The notes beneath the pieces are model-generated. The model had not been told where the DNA came from, made no database searches, and worked only from the letters and a program-made list of their open reading frames with translations. DNA of 62,595 bases from an uncultured Alphaproteobacteria bacterium. Its GTDB lineage: Bacteria; Pseudomonadota; Alphaproteobacteria; HIMB59; GCA-002718135. This document shows positions 24,437-33,468 of the stretch, piece by piece. The position numbers and the translations under genes are program-made. Every line of letters begins with the position of its first letter. The first letter of the stretch is position 1. Where the stretch lies: positions 1 to 62,595 of the forward strand of contig CACDMT010000004.1 of the NCBI GenBank assembly GCA_902553945.1, written 5' to 3'.

Positions 24437-25924
24437 CTACCAGATTTTATCTAAAGATTGTCTTAGTTCCTTATATTTCTTGTATTTTAAAAACAAATAA
24501 TCTGAGTTTTTTTTATTAGGAAAATATATTTTATTTATTTTTGTGTTTCTTTTAATTAATAAATTTAAATTTTTTTTATTTACAAAACTGGATATTAAAT
24601 AACTTACACCTAATGCCCCAAGTTCAGAATTAAATAATGTTTTAACTTTTATATTTAAAGCATTAGAAATTAATTGAGGTAATATAATACTATTTGATGC
24701 TCCGCCAGAGAGATAAAGAATATCATTTTTTTTAATTCTATTACCAAAGCAATCTTTTATTGATAAGGCTATACCTTCATAACATGAAGATAAAATATCA
24801 AAATTATCGTGATGTGGTAACAAGCCAAAAATTTCAGCTTTAGAATTAAAGTTTACAAATGGAGAAATAGAACCTCCATAATTAAGATAAGGTAAAAAAA
24901 TAATTGATGAATGGGGATATTTCATATTTATATATTTTTTTTCAAACATTTTTATAATTTTAATTTTATCTTCATAATTTTTTGAAAACTTGAAAAAATT
25001 ATTAATAACCCAATCGATATTTGTTGTGCCAGAAACATTAATCATTGTTTCAAGCCAGGTGTTGTTTGTTGAAGCGAAAAACAAGCCAGCATTATTATTT
25101 GGAATTTTTGAATTATCTTTAATTATAATATTATGACAGGTAGTACCAATTATACTAATTTTTTGATTATTTTTAATTCCGCCAGAACCTAATACAGATG
25201 CAATTACATCACCACAGCCAATAATTACAGGAGTTCCCTTTATAAGCATTGTCATATTTGAAGCTTTTTTTGTTATATAACCACCAATTTCATTTGATTT
25301 TTTAATTTTAGGAAAAAGTTTTAGATATTTTGTATCTAAGTTAAAAATTTTAAAAATTTTTTTTGATAACGTTTTTTTTTTAATATCACCTGGGAAAACA
25401 GAAACTTCAGTTTCATCATTATAAATTTCATTTGTTAAATTAAATCTTAACCAATCTTTACATGTAAGAATATATTTAATTTTTTTTAAATTGTTTTTTT
25501 CATATAATGACATCCATTTTAAGATTGGAATGGTACACCCGTATTGAGTAATAGATCCAGTAATCTTATAGAGCTCGTTAAAAATATTCTTTTTTTTAAA
25601 TATTATTGAACTTCTCGTATCATTCCATAAAATAGCATTTCTAATAGGTTTGTTATTTTTATCTATAGACCAAAATCCAACCATATTAGCTGTAATACCA
25701 ACGCCTATAATTTTTTTTGGGTTAATTTTTGATAGTAATATAGCAGACTTTATAGATTTTGAAGTCAAGTTCCAAAATTTTTTCATATCTAATTCAGATT
25801 TTCCAAAATCATCAGTAATCAAAGGATTATTTATTGAGTAAGATAATATTTGTTTAAATTTTGAATTAAATATTACAGTCTTTATTACTGAAGTACCTGC
25901 GTCAATTGTAAGATAATAATTCAA
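24437..25924 (-). CDS. FGGY-family carbohydrate kinase
   Basis: The 495-residue protein begins YYLTIDAGTSVIKTVIFNSK, the N-terminal phosphate-binding motif of the FGGY family, and has the second ATP-site phrase LYLSGGASNSIILPQLISNA in the C-terminal domain. It is closest in layout to xylulokinase-like enzymes; other FGGY kinases act on ribulose, glycerol, gluconate or erythritol. It should phosphorylate the sugar brought in by the transporter whose genes follow. It starts 10 bases after the SIS gene stop. Composition is strongly Lys/Asn-rich. Confidence 0.9.
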   Translation of the reverse strand: MNYYLTIDAGTSVIKTVIFNSKFKQILSYSINNPLITDDFGKSELDMKKFWNLTSKSIKSAILLSKINPKKIIGVGITANMVGFWSIDKNNKPIRNAILWNDTRSSIIFKKKNIFNELYKITGSITQYGCTIPILKWMSLYEKNNLKKIKYILTCKDWLRFNLTNEIYNDETEVSVFPGDIKKKTLSKKIFKIFNLDTKYLKLFPKIKKSNEIGGYITKKASNMTMLIKGTPVIIGCGDVIASVLGSGGIKNNQKISIIGTTCHNIIIKDNSKIPNNNAGLFFASTNNTWLETMINVSGTTNIDWVINNFFKFSKNYEDKIKIIKMFEKKYINMKYPHSSIIFLPYLNYGGSISPFVNFNSKAEIFGLLPHHDNFDILSSCYEGIALSIKDCFGNRIKKNDILYLSGGASNSIILPQLISNALNIKVKTLFNSELGALGVSYLISSFVNKKNLNLLIKRNTKINKIYFPNKKNSDYLFLKYKKYKELRQSLDKIW

Positions 25925-25934
25925 TGTATTATAA

Positions 25935-26489
25935 TTATTTTATAAATTTATTTTTAGATAAAATATCAACTAAATATACTAATATAATATGATGAGACAT
26001 TTCAATAAAATTATACTGATTACTATTTATATAAAAATTAATATTACCTAACTTTGATAAAGGATTATTTTTTTTAAAACCACTTAAAGTTATTGTTTTA
26101 ATATTATTATTTTTACAATATTTTGCTGCATTAACTATATTTTTAGATGTTCCACTACTACTTATTAAAATTATAACATCTTTTTTAGACATGTATGCCT
26201 TAATTGCTTCGACAACCCAATTTTGATAACCATAATCATTTGCAAAACAAGTTATTAGATTAGAGTTATTAAAAGTAGAAGACTTAACTCTTGCTGCTTT
26301 AGCAAAATCAACACTAACATGACTTGCTATAGAAGCACTTCCTCCATTTCCAACAATATAGATTGTCCCCTTTTGAGCTATAGTTTTTTTAATCATTTTT
26401 ATAGTTTCAGTTAGTTTTTTATCTGAAATACTTAATAATAAGTTACTAATAGATCTATTGTAGTCACTAAATTTATATTTAATATTCAT
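25935..26489 (-). CDS. SIS-domain phosphosugar isomerase-like protein (GmhA-like)
   Basis: The 184-residue protein is a single sugar isomerase (SIS) domain with YIVGNGGSASIASHVSVDFA and VIILISSSGTSKNIVNAAKY, the loops that bind the sugar phosphate. Size and the GNGGSA motif resemble sedoheptulose-7-phosphate isomerase GmhA. In this operon, ahead of a sugar kinase and transporter, it more likely handles the imported sugar phosphate than LPS heptose; this is inference. It is the first gene after a 101-base gap that holds an inverted repeat, so it probably heads the operon. Confidence 0.85.
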   Translation of the reverse strand: MNIKYKFSDYNRSISNLLLSISDKKLTETIKMIKKTIAQKGTIYIVGNGGSASIASHVSVDFAKAARVKSSTFNNSNLITCFANDYGYQNWVVEAIKAYMSKKDVIILISSSGTSKNIVNAAKYCKNNNIKTITLSGFKKNNPLSKLGNINFYINSNQYNFIEMSHHIILVYLVDILSKNKFIK

Positions 26490-26558
26490 AACTTAATAAC
26501 ATAAATTTATATCAAATTTATTTAGAATTTAATATCTTTTATATTTAGATTTTATAAG

Positions 26559-26572
26559 GCATATACATATGC
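26559..26572. promoter_or_regulatory. Candidate operator: 14-base inverted repeat upstream of the sugar operon
   Basis: GCATAT and ATATGC flank a 2-base centre, forming a perfect palindrome-like repeat 70 bases upstream of the SIS gene start on the minus strand. It is the only obvious symmetry in the 101-base gap. A homodimeric sugar-responsive repressor is the natural reader, but no regulator gene is adjacent. Confidence 0.4.
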
Positions 26573-26590
26573 AAGATTTCTATCTATAAA

Positions 26591-26932
26591 TTATATTTCA
26601 TTTATTTTATCAATCTTTGATGCTAAAATAAAATCATTTATAGAAAGTCCTTTAATTGCATGGGTATGTATCATTACTAAACAATAACCATAACCTATAC
26701 TTAAATCTGGATGATGTGATTCAATTTCCGCAATTTCTCCGACTTTATTTGCAAAATTCAATGATTTTTTAAAATTTTTAAATTTAAATTTTTTAAAAAT
26801 CATTTCTTGATTATCATTTACTGTCCATTCATTTAGATCAGATAAATATTTACTAATTTCTTCAAAATTAAGTTTAGGTGTATTACCAGTGCAAGGTTCA
26901 CATTTAGAAAGTGATAAATTATTTTTAATCAA
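26591..26932 (-). CDS. phhB: Pterin-4a-carbinolamine dehydratase
   Basis: The 113-residue protein has the family signature ESHHPDLSIGYGYCLVMIHT with active-site H73, H74 and H91. It dehydrates 4a-hydroxytetrahydrobiopterin during recycling of the cofactor of aromatic amino acid hydroxylases. An N-terminal stretch with C11 and C14 in SKCEPCTG is common in bacterial members. No phenylalanine hydroxylase gene lies in the window. Its start overlaps the end of the SMP-30 gene by eight bases; it is the last gene of the long mltB-phhB run. Confidence 0.92.
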   Translation of the reverse strand: MIKNNLSLSKCEPCTGNTPKLNFEEISKYLSDLNEWTVNDNQEMIFKKFKFKNFKKSLNFANKVGEIAEIESHHPDLSIGYGYCLVMIHTHAIKGLSINDFILASKIDKINEI

Positions 26933-27881
26933 ATTTAGCTCCTTGTTGATTTAATTCAATTGAATAAAGGCTTGTTGTTGCAGTAACATATAAAATATTA
27001 CCTTCTTTACCTCCAAACTCACAATTTGAAACTAATTCAGGAATGTTAATTTGACCTATTAGTTCTAAATCACTATTAAAACATTTTATTGCTTTACCAG
27101 CACTGGTCCATATATTCCCATCTTTATCACATCTAAAACCATCAGAAAAAAAGGGTTTAAAATCATATATTAAGGTTCTGTTAGAAACTTTATTATCGGT
27201 TAGATCATAACTATATAAATGTTTAATATTTTCTCCTGTATCTGCAACATATAATTTCTTTTCATCAGGAGAAATAGTTATGCCATTAGGTCTTATTAAA
27301 TTTTTAATTACTACTTCTAAATTATTAGTTTCAGGATAATAACAAAAAACATAACATCCATCATATTCTTGTTTACCTTTATAACCTTCATAATCGGTTA
27401 ATATTCCATAAGGTGGATCAGTGAACCATATTGAATCATCTGATTTTACATATACATCATTTGGAGAATTTAATCTTTTTCCATTATAATTATCAATTAA
27501 AATTTCAGTATTTAAATTATTATCTATTCTATACAGACAACGACCACCATGAGAACAGGATATTATATTTCCATAATTATCAATTGTATTACCATTTACA
27601 AAATTTGATGGATTTTTATATTCTGAAACTTTTCCATTAATTAATTTCAACATTCTATTATTAGGTATATCACTCCAAACTAACATATCTGATTGAGAAA
27701 CATATACTGGTCCCTCAGCCCATAAAGTACCAGAGTATATTTTTTTAACATTATTAGATTTAATTAATTTATTAAATTTTTCTGTATTTTGTATATTTTT
27801 ATTTTGTAAATTTTTATATTTGTAACTAGGATTTCTTGGATCTTCATGTGCTGGTGGCAATTTTTTATAAGAAATATTCAT
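26925..27881 (-). CDS. SMP-30/gluconolactonase family lactonase
   Basis: The 318-residue protein is a six-bladed beta-propeller of the SMP-30/LRE family. E57 in GTLWAEGPVYV, N-rich LNSPNDVYV and D in SDGFRCDKDGNIWTS supply the divalent metal site. The enzyme opens sugar-acid lactones in the cytoplasm, as there is no signal peptide. Its first base coincides with the last base of the upstream dehydrogenase stop. With the kinase, SIS protein and transporter downstream it suggests an oxidative sugar route; the link is positional. Confidence 0.9.
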   Translation of the reverse strand: MNISYKKLPPAHEDPRNPSYKYKNLQNKNIQNTEKFNKLIKSNNVKKIYSGTLWAEGPVYVSQSDMLVWSDIPNNRMLKLINGKVSEYKNPSNFVNGNTIDNYGNIISCSHGGRCLYRIDNNLNTEILIDNYNGKRLNSPNDVYVKSDDSIWFTDPPYGILTDYEGYKGKQEYDGCYVFCYYPETNNLEVVIKNLIRPNGITISPDEKKLYVADTGENIKHLYSYDLTDNKVSNRTLIYDFKPFFSDGFRCDKDGNIWTSAGKAIKCFNSDLELIGQINIPELVSNCEFGGKEGNILYVTATTSLYSIELNQQGAKFD

Positions 27882-28825
27882 TATTTAATTTCGATTGCTC
27901 TTTGTTTTGGTTGATAATCAACAAGTTTTTTAGGAAAGTTTTTAGCACGCATTTTTATATTACATTTTTTTTCAATTAGTTTCACAATACTTGTGCTAAA
28001 AGACCTATTACCAAATTTAGTTATTCCTTCTATAAATTTTTTATTTACGATTTTGCCTAAATCAATTGGTATATTATATTTTTTACCCAATTTATTAAAT
28101 AAAGATATATCTTTATTTGCTAAATCCATCGTAAAACCTACATCATAGCTACCACTTAATATAACTTTTGTTTCTGTTTCATTAACAAAACTATTACCTG
28201 AGCTAATTTTTATAGCTTTATAAGTTAAACCTAGATCTACTCCATTTTTTTTAGCAACTGCCAGTGACTCACCAATTCCAATTAAATTTAAAGATGCTAA
28301 GTAATTTGTAATAACTTTTAAAATAGATGCATTACCAATTTTACCACAATATAGAATTTGATGTCCTATTTTTGATAATATAGGAAATGCTCTTTTAAAA
28401 TTTTTCTTTTGTCCTGAACACAATATAGATATGTTTCCAGAAAAAGCTCTATGTTCACCTCCTGTGATTGGAGACTCTAGAACATTACCTCCATTTTTTT
28501 TGAAAATTTTTGAAAGTCTTAACATTTCATCTTTATCAGTAGTGCTCATTTCAATCCATAAATGAGTATTGTTTATATTTGTTGATAAAGATTTGATAAC
28601 ATTATTAACTGCTTTAGGTGATGGAAGACAAGTAATTATTATACTACAATTATTTGCTATTTCTTTTAAATTATTACAATTATAAGTATTTTTATTTTTA
28701 AATTTTAAATATTTTTTTTTGTTCTTATCGAAAATAAATAATTTTTTTTTATTATTTAATAAATTTTTAGCAAGTTTTTCTCCAACATTTCCTAATCCTA
28801 TAAAACCAATTGTTTCATTTCTCAT
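27881..28825 (-). CDS. NAD(P)-dependent beta-hydroxyacid dehydrogenase (3-hydroxyisobutyrate dehydrogenase family)
   Basis: The 314-residue protein has a Rossmann motif GFIGLGNVGEKLAKNL (G10, G12, G15), a substrate-binding loop SPITGGEHRA around 118-127, and catalytic K170 in NASILKVITNYL. Members oxidise 3-hydroxyisobutyrate, tartronate semialdehyde-type or other beta-hydroxy acids. Placement beside an SMP-30 lactonase suggests a sugar-acid or polyol substrate. It overlaps the MBL hydrolase gene by four bases upstream and touches the SMP-30 gene downstream. The precise substrate is not readable. Confidence 0.87.
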   Translation of the reverse strand: MRNETIGFIGLGNVGEKLAKNLLNNKKKLFIFDKNKKKYLKFKNKNTYNCNNLKEIANNCSIIITCLPSPKAVNNVIKSLSTNINNTHLWIEMSTTDKDEMLRLSKIFKKNGGNVLESPITGGEHRAFSGNISILCSGQKKNFKRAFPILSKIGHQILYCGKIGNASILKVITNYLASLNLIGIGESLAVAKKNGVDLGLTYKAIKISSGNSFVNETETKVILSGSYDVGFTMDLANKDISLFNKLGKKYNIPIDLGKIVNKKFIEGITKFGNRSFSTSIVKLIEKKCNIKMRAKNFPKKLVDYQPKQRAIEIK

Positions 28826-29574
28826 AAATTAATTTGTAACCCGTCATAGCCAGGAAAAACATTTTTTGGACACATATTTTTTAATTTTACTTCATCTAAT
28901 AATGCTGTCATGTGAGTAAAAACAGTTTTTTTAGGCTTTAAATATTCAATATATTCCATAATTTGTGAAAAACCTGCATGAGAAGGATGTTCATTTTCCC
29001 TTAATAATCCTACAACCCATAAATCTAAATTTTTAAGATTATCAATATCAGAATTATAAAATTTTTTTAAATCTGTTGAATATGCAAATTTATTAATTTT
29101 ATATGTTTGAACATCTATTGAACCATGGTTATGTTTAAAACTTTTAATATTTATATCATGAAAGTTAAATGATTTTTCCAACTCTTTAATTTCCATAAAT
29201 GGTAAGTAATCTTTTTCACCTTTAAATATATATTTATAACATTGTTCCATCTCAGGTATCATATCAATTGGCATATACGCAGGAATTATCTTATTATTAA
29301 TTAGAGACATTGCTCTCATATCTGGTAAGCCTGATGTATGATCTGAATGAACATGAGTATATAAAACTGCATCTATATTAGTACATCTTGCATCATAAAG
29401 TTGTTTTCTTAAATCAGGGCTAGTATCAATTAGAATATTTTTATTATTAATTTCAATTAAAACAGAAGATCTAGTTCTAAAATTTCTTTTATTATTTATA
29501 TCTATGTTTCCGTGTCTTTGCCAAGCCAATGGTGATCCAAAAGAGCCTCCACAACCAAGGATAGTAATTTTCAT
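28822..29574 (-). CDS. MBL-fold metallohydrolase (PhnP/COG1235-like)
   Basis: The 250-residue protein has the metallo-beta-lactamase metal motif H74-V-H76-S-D78-H79 and additional ligands further on (KHNHGS, FAYSTD, FTHM). The N-terminal CGGSFGSPLAW and the RTRSS motif are typical of phosphoribosyl 1,2-cyclic phosphate phosphodiesterase-like proteins, which in alphaproteobacteria usually follow metG and tatD, as here. No phosphonate genes are nearby, so a general phosphodiesterase role is more likely. It overlaps tatD by four bases. Confidence 0.9.
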   Translation of the reverse strand: MKITILGCGGSFGSPLAWQRHGNIDINNKRNFRTRSSVLIEINNKNILIDTSPDLRKQLYDARCTNIDAVLYTHVHSDHTSGLPDMRAMSLINNKIIPAYMPIDMIPEMEQCYKYIFKGEKDYLPFMEIKELEKSFNFHDINIKSFKHNHGSIDVQTYKINKFAYSTDLKKFYNSDIDNLKNLDLWVVGLLRENEHPSHAGFSQIMEYIEYLKPKKTVFTHMTALLDEVKLKNMCPKNVFPGYDGLQINL

Positions 29575-30356
29575 AATAAAAGATTATCTCTTTTTGTTTT
29601 ATTAAACAATTTAAAAAAATTATTATCAGTTATTTTTTCGAATACATCTATATCTAAATTATAAAATTTGGATAAAAATTCAGCTGTATATTTAATAAAT
29701 GCAGGTTCATTTTTCTTTCCTCTCATGGGAACTGGTGAAAGGAAAGGACTATCAGTTTCTATTAATATTAAATTTAATGGAAATTTCTTAATATCGTTTC
29801 TTAAATCGTCAGCATTTTTAAATGTTACTATTCCTGACAAAGATATATAAAAATTATTTTTTATACAAAAATCAAGTAAATTTTTAGATCCAGCAAAACA
29901 ATGGAAAACAACTTTTAAGTTATAATTTAAATAGTTTTTTAATATAGAAATGATTTCATTTTCAGAATTTCTTTGATGGATTATCAATGGTAATTTGTGT
30001 TTTATTGATGCCTCTATATGCAATTCAAAACATTTAATTTGCTCTTTAATAAATTCTTTTGAATGAAACAAGTCTAAACCTGTCTCACCTATACCTACGA
30101 CTAAGGGATTATTACAATTGTTATCAAAATTTAAAATAGATAATTCATTAAATTTTTTTACTTCACATGGATGTAAGCCATATGAAATATATATACCTTT
30201 ATATTTTTTAATTAAATTTAAATGTTCGTTAAAATTATTAGGGTTTGTATTAATGGATAGAATAGATCTAATATTATTTTTTTTAGAATTATTAATAATT
30301 TTATCAAAATTATTTTTAATAGAGTCAACATTTAGATGACAATGAGAATCAATCAT
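29571..30356 (-). CDS. tatD: TatD family metal-dependent deoxyribonuclease
   Basis: The 261-residue TIM-barrel hydrolase starts IDSHCHLN with metal ligands H5 and H7. Other family blocks are VGIGETGLDLFHS, PLIIHQRN, VVFHCFAGS and LIETDSPFLSPVPMRGKKNE. TatD acts as a 3'-5' exonuclease on damaged DNA and RNA. The gene's first base coincides with the last base of metG's stop, and it overlaps the MBL gene by four bases, in the standard alphaproteobacterial metG-tatD-MBL order. Confidence 0.95.
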   Translation of the reverse strand: MIDSHCHLNVDSIKNNFDKIINNSKKNNIRSILSINTNPNNFNEHLNLIKKYKGIYISYGLHPCEVKKFNELSILNFDNNCNNPLVVGIGETGLDLFHSKEFIKEQIKCFELHIEASIKHKLPLIIHQRNSENEIISILKNYLNYNLKVVFHCFAGSKNLLDFCIKNNFYISLSGIVTFKNADDLRNDIKKFPLNLILIETDSPFLSPVPMRGKKNEPAFIKYTAEFLSKFYNLDIDVFEKITDNNFFKLFNKTKRDNLLL

Positions 30357-31870
30357 TAAAGAATTCTTGGAAAAATAGGTGATGGTGAATCAATAATAAT
30401 ATTTTTAGAAATTAGTAAATCAAATTTGTTAAAATTAATATTATTAATATCCATATTAAACATTGATAAAATTTTTTTAGTACTTTTTGGTATTATGGGA
30501 AAAAGCATTATTGATGATTTAATTATAATATTTACAACAACAAATAAAACAACCTGCATTCTTTCTTTATCTGTTTTTTTTAAAGACCATGGAGCTTGTT
30601 CATCAACATATACATTAGTTAATGATAATAATTCCATTACAGATTTAATAGATTTATCAATTTGTTGGTTATTCATATAATTTTTATAATCATTAAATTT
30701 TTTATCTAGATTTTTTATTAATTCTTTATCATCATTATTAAGATTGTTTGTTGGATTAATGGAAGAGTTACAATTTTTTACTATAAATGTTGAAATTCTT
30801 TGAACTAAATTTCCAAAATTATTTGATAAATCAGCATTTACTCGATTAGCAATTGATTTTTTTGAAAAATCACCATCATTACCAAATGGCACTTCTCTAA
30901 ATAAAAAATATCTAAATTGATCAAGTCCAAATTCATTTATTATTTCATAGGGATCTATAACATTACCTATAGACTTAGATATTTTTTGACCTTCATTAGT
31001 CCACCATCCATGAGCATAAATCTTTTTAGGTGGATCAATGTCTGCTGCCATTAAAAAAGCTGGCCAGAAAACTGCATGAAATCTTAAAATATCTTTACCA
31101 ACAATATGAATTGCGGGCCAAAATTTTATAAATTTATCATTATTTATATCAGGGTAACCAATTGAAGTAAGGTAGTTACATAAAGCATCTATCCAAACAT
31201 ACATAACGTGTTTATTATTATTTGGAACTTTAACACCCCATTCAAATGTTGTTCTTGATATAGAAAGATCTTTTAATCCACCTTTTATAAAACTTAATAC
31301 TTCATTATATCTAGTTTTTGGAGAAATTGCGTCTGGATTATTTTCATAAAATTGTATTAATTTATCCTCCCATTTAGATAATTTAAAAAAATAACTTTCT
31401 TCTTTAACCCATTCAACACTTGATCCACTTTTAGTTTTAAATTTTCCATCTACTTTGGTTAATTCATTTTCAAGATAAAAAGCTTCGTCCCTAATTGAAT
31501 ACCAACCTTCATAATTAGACAAATATATTTGATCATTTTCAAGTAATTTATTCCATAAAAATTGTGCTGCTTTAATATGCCTAGGTTCAGTGGTTCTAAT
31601 AAAATCATCAATTTCACAATCTAGATCTAAAACTAATTTTTTAAAATTAATTGATAATTTATCTACAAATTCTTTAGGATTTACATTTGCATCTTTGGCA
31701 GATTTTTCAACTTTTTGACCATGTTCATCAGTACCAGTTAAAAAATAAACTTCTTTACCTAACAATTTATTATATCTTGCAAGAATATCACATGCAATTG
31801 TAGTATAAGCATGACCAATATGAGGAACATCATTAGTATAATAAATTGGCGTAGTTATATAAAAACTCAT
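30356..31870 (-). CDS. metG: Methionyl-tRNA synthetase
   Basis: The class I signature H17-I-G-H20 and the KMSKS-like loop K296-I-S-K-S300 are both present. At 504 residues it consists of catalytic and anticodon domains only, ending at about FPRIL, without the C-terminal tRNA-binding dimer domain of longer MetG; this short type is usual in alphaproteobacteria. The zinc-type CxxC insertion of the E. coli enzyme is not seen. It follows holB by two bases in the tmk-holB-metG-tatD order. Confidence 0.97.
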   Translation of the reverse strand: MSFYITTPIYYTNDVPHIGHAYTTIACDILARYNKLLGKEVYFLTGTDEHGQKVEKSAKDANVNPKEFVDKLSINFKKLVLDLDCEIDDFIRTTEPRHIKAAQFLWNKLLENDQIYLSNYEGWYSIRDEAFYLENELTKVDGKFKTKSGSSVEWVKEESYFFKLSKWEDKLIQFYENNPDAISPKTRYNEVLSFIKGGLKDLSISRTTFEWGVKVPNNNKHVMYVWIDALCNYLTSIGYPDINNDKFIKFWPAIHIVGKDILRFHAVFWPAFLMAADIDPPKKIYAHGWWTNEGQKISKSIGNVIDPYEIINEFGLDQFRYFLFREVPFGNDGDFSKKSIANRVNADLSNNFGNLVQRISTFIVKNCNSSINPTNNLNNDDKELIKNLDKKFNDYKNYMNNQQIDKSIKSVMELLSLTNVYVDEQAPWSLKKTDKERMQVVLFVVVNIIIKSSIMLFPIIPKSTKKILSMFNMDINNINFNKFDLLISKNIIIDSPSPIFPRIL

Positions 31871-31872
31871 AA

Positions 31873-32856
31873 TTAAATATTCAAAAATTGTAACATAAAC
31901 ATTTTTTTATCAAGATTAAAAGTTATTAATTCTTTTTCACTATTAGATAAAAAATCTAATTTATCATTAATTTTTTTAATTGAGAATTTATTTGCAATAG
32001 AGTTTAAGATTTCATAATTTTTTTTAGTCAAAAAAGATGATTTGAAATTATAAAATTTAATTTTACTTGTTAAAATTAAAATAGATTTTAATATTGATAG
32101 ATAACTTTTAAATTTTTCATTATTAAAATTAGATAGTGAATTAGCCAAATCTATAGTAGATTGATTAAAAGTACTATTATTTTGCAAAATATTTAAAGTT
32201 TCATTAAATAATTCTACTACATCCTCCTCTAGTAATAAAATAGCCTGTCCCGGAGATCCTTTTGTAAGATTATATAAAAAATCTATGTGATCTATATCAA
32301 TTTTAGTATGATTTTTTGTAATTATTTTAGAAAAATTTTCGAGATTGTGATGTATAAATCTCATATTTAAACATCTTGATCTAATTGTTGGTAATAAAGA
32401 AGAAATTTGATGAGAGATAAGAAATAAATAAGTATTAGATTTAGGTTCTTCTAAAGTTTTTAAAAAACTATTAGATGAATTTATATTAAAATCATCAGCG
32501 CTATCTACAATTATTATTTTAAATAAGTTTTTTGATAATGAAGTTTCGTTTAAAAAATTTTTCAAATTTCTTACTTGTTCTATAGAAATGTTACTTTTTA
32601 ATTTTTTTGTTTTACTATCGAATTCTTTTGATAGAATTTTTATATTTGGATGAGATAAATTATTTAATAAATTAAGATGATGATTTAAATTATTTTTATC
32701 TTTTATTGTAAAAAAATTATAAATTAAATCATTTATAAAAGTTCTCTTACCAATTCCTTTTGGACCATTAAAAATAATTGAATTATGCAGAGTTGAAGAA
32801 TTAAATTTATCAATTAACAATGACATTTGACTTTTAAATCCAATACAATTTTGCAT
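31873..32856 (-). CDS. holB: DNA polymerase III delta prime subunit
   Basis: The 327-residue AAA+ protein has a P-loop GPKGIGKRT at 31-39 and the SRC-type arginine-finger region TIRSRCLNMRF. It is part of the clamp loader that puts the beta sliding clamp on DNA. The zinc-binding Cys group found in many clamp-loader subunits is not evident here, which is not unusual in delta prime of this group. The gene sits directly between tmk (no gap) and metG, the standard order. Confidence 0.93.
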   Translation of the reverse strand: MQNCIGFKSQMSLLIDKFNSSTLHNSIIFNGPKGIGKRTFINDLIYNFFTIKDKNNLNHHLNLLNNLSHPNIKILSKEFDSKTKKLKSNISIEQVRNLKNFLNETSLSKNLFKIIIVDSADDFNINSSNSFLKTLEEPKSNTYLFLISHQISSLLPTIRSRCLNMRFIHHNLENFSKIITKNHTKIDIDHIDFLYNLTKGSPGQAILLLEEDVVELFNETLNILQNNSTFNQSTIDLANSLSNFNNEKFKSYLSILKSILILTSKIKFYNFKSSFLTKKNYEILNSIANKFSIKKINDKLDFLSNSEKELITFNLDKKMFMLQFLNI

Positions 32857-33468
32857 TTATAAATCCAATTTATTTATTATGAATTGATGAATTTCATTTT
32901 TAGATAAAGAAGCATTTATATTAATAAATCTTTTAGAATTTGAAATTTTTTTATAACCCTTAATTACAGAATTATGAAAATTTATATCTAATTTATCATA
33001 TTTATTTTTATTTTTTCTTTTTTTTAATCTTGAAATTATTTCTTTTGGTTTGATATTGAAAACAAAAGTATAATTTGGAGTAAAATTATTTAATAGAAGT
33101 GAATGTAATTTTTTTACTTTTGATATACCAAATTTATTTACATAACCTTGATAGACAAAAGTAGAATCTGCAAACCTATCTGAAATAACAATTTTACCCT
33201 TTTTTAAATTAGGTAGAATAACATTGTTTATATGATTAGATCTTGCTGTCATTAAAAGTAATATTTCTTCTATGTTGTTTATTTGTGATTTATTATCTAA
33301 GATTAATTTTCTTAGTTTTTCGGCAAGTTCAGTACCACCTGGTTCTCTAGTTATAAAAAATTTGATTTTATTTTTAATAAAATAATTTTTTAACAATAAT
33401 ATTTGAGAAGATTTTCCACTAGCTTCAGGTCCCTCAAATGAAATAAATAGACCTTTATTATTTTTCAT
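32857..33468 (-). CDS. tmk: Thymidylate kinase
   Basis: The 203-residue enzyme phosphorylates dTMP to dTDP. The P-loop is FEGPEASGKSSQ (G13-S20), followed by TREPGGTELAEKLR and the DRF motif ISDRFADSTFVYQG. The usual GGEGAGKS is altered to GPEASGKS, which is compatible with function. The lid region is Lys/Arg-rich. It overlaps the end of dacC upstream by 11 bases and abuts holB downstream. Confidence 0.95.
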   Translation of the reverse strand: MKNNKGLFISFEGPEASGKSSQILLLKNYFIKNKIKFFITREPGGTELAEKLRKLILDNKSQINNIEEILLLMTARSNHINNVILPNLKKGKIVISDRFADSTFVYQGYVNKFGISKVKKLHSLLLNNFTPNYTFVFNIKPKEIISRLKKRKNKNKYDKLDINFHNSVIKGYKKISNSKRFININASLSKNEIHQFIINKLDL

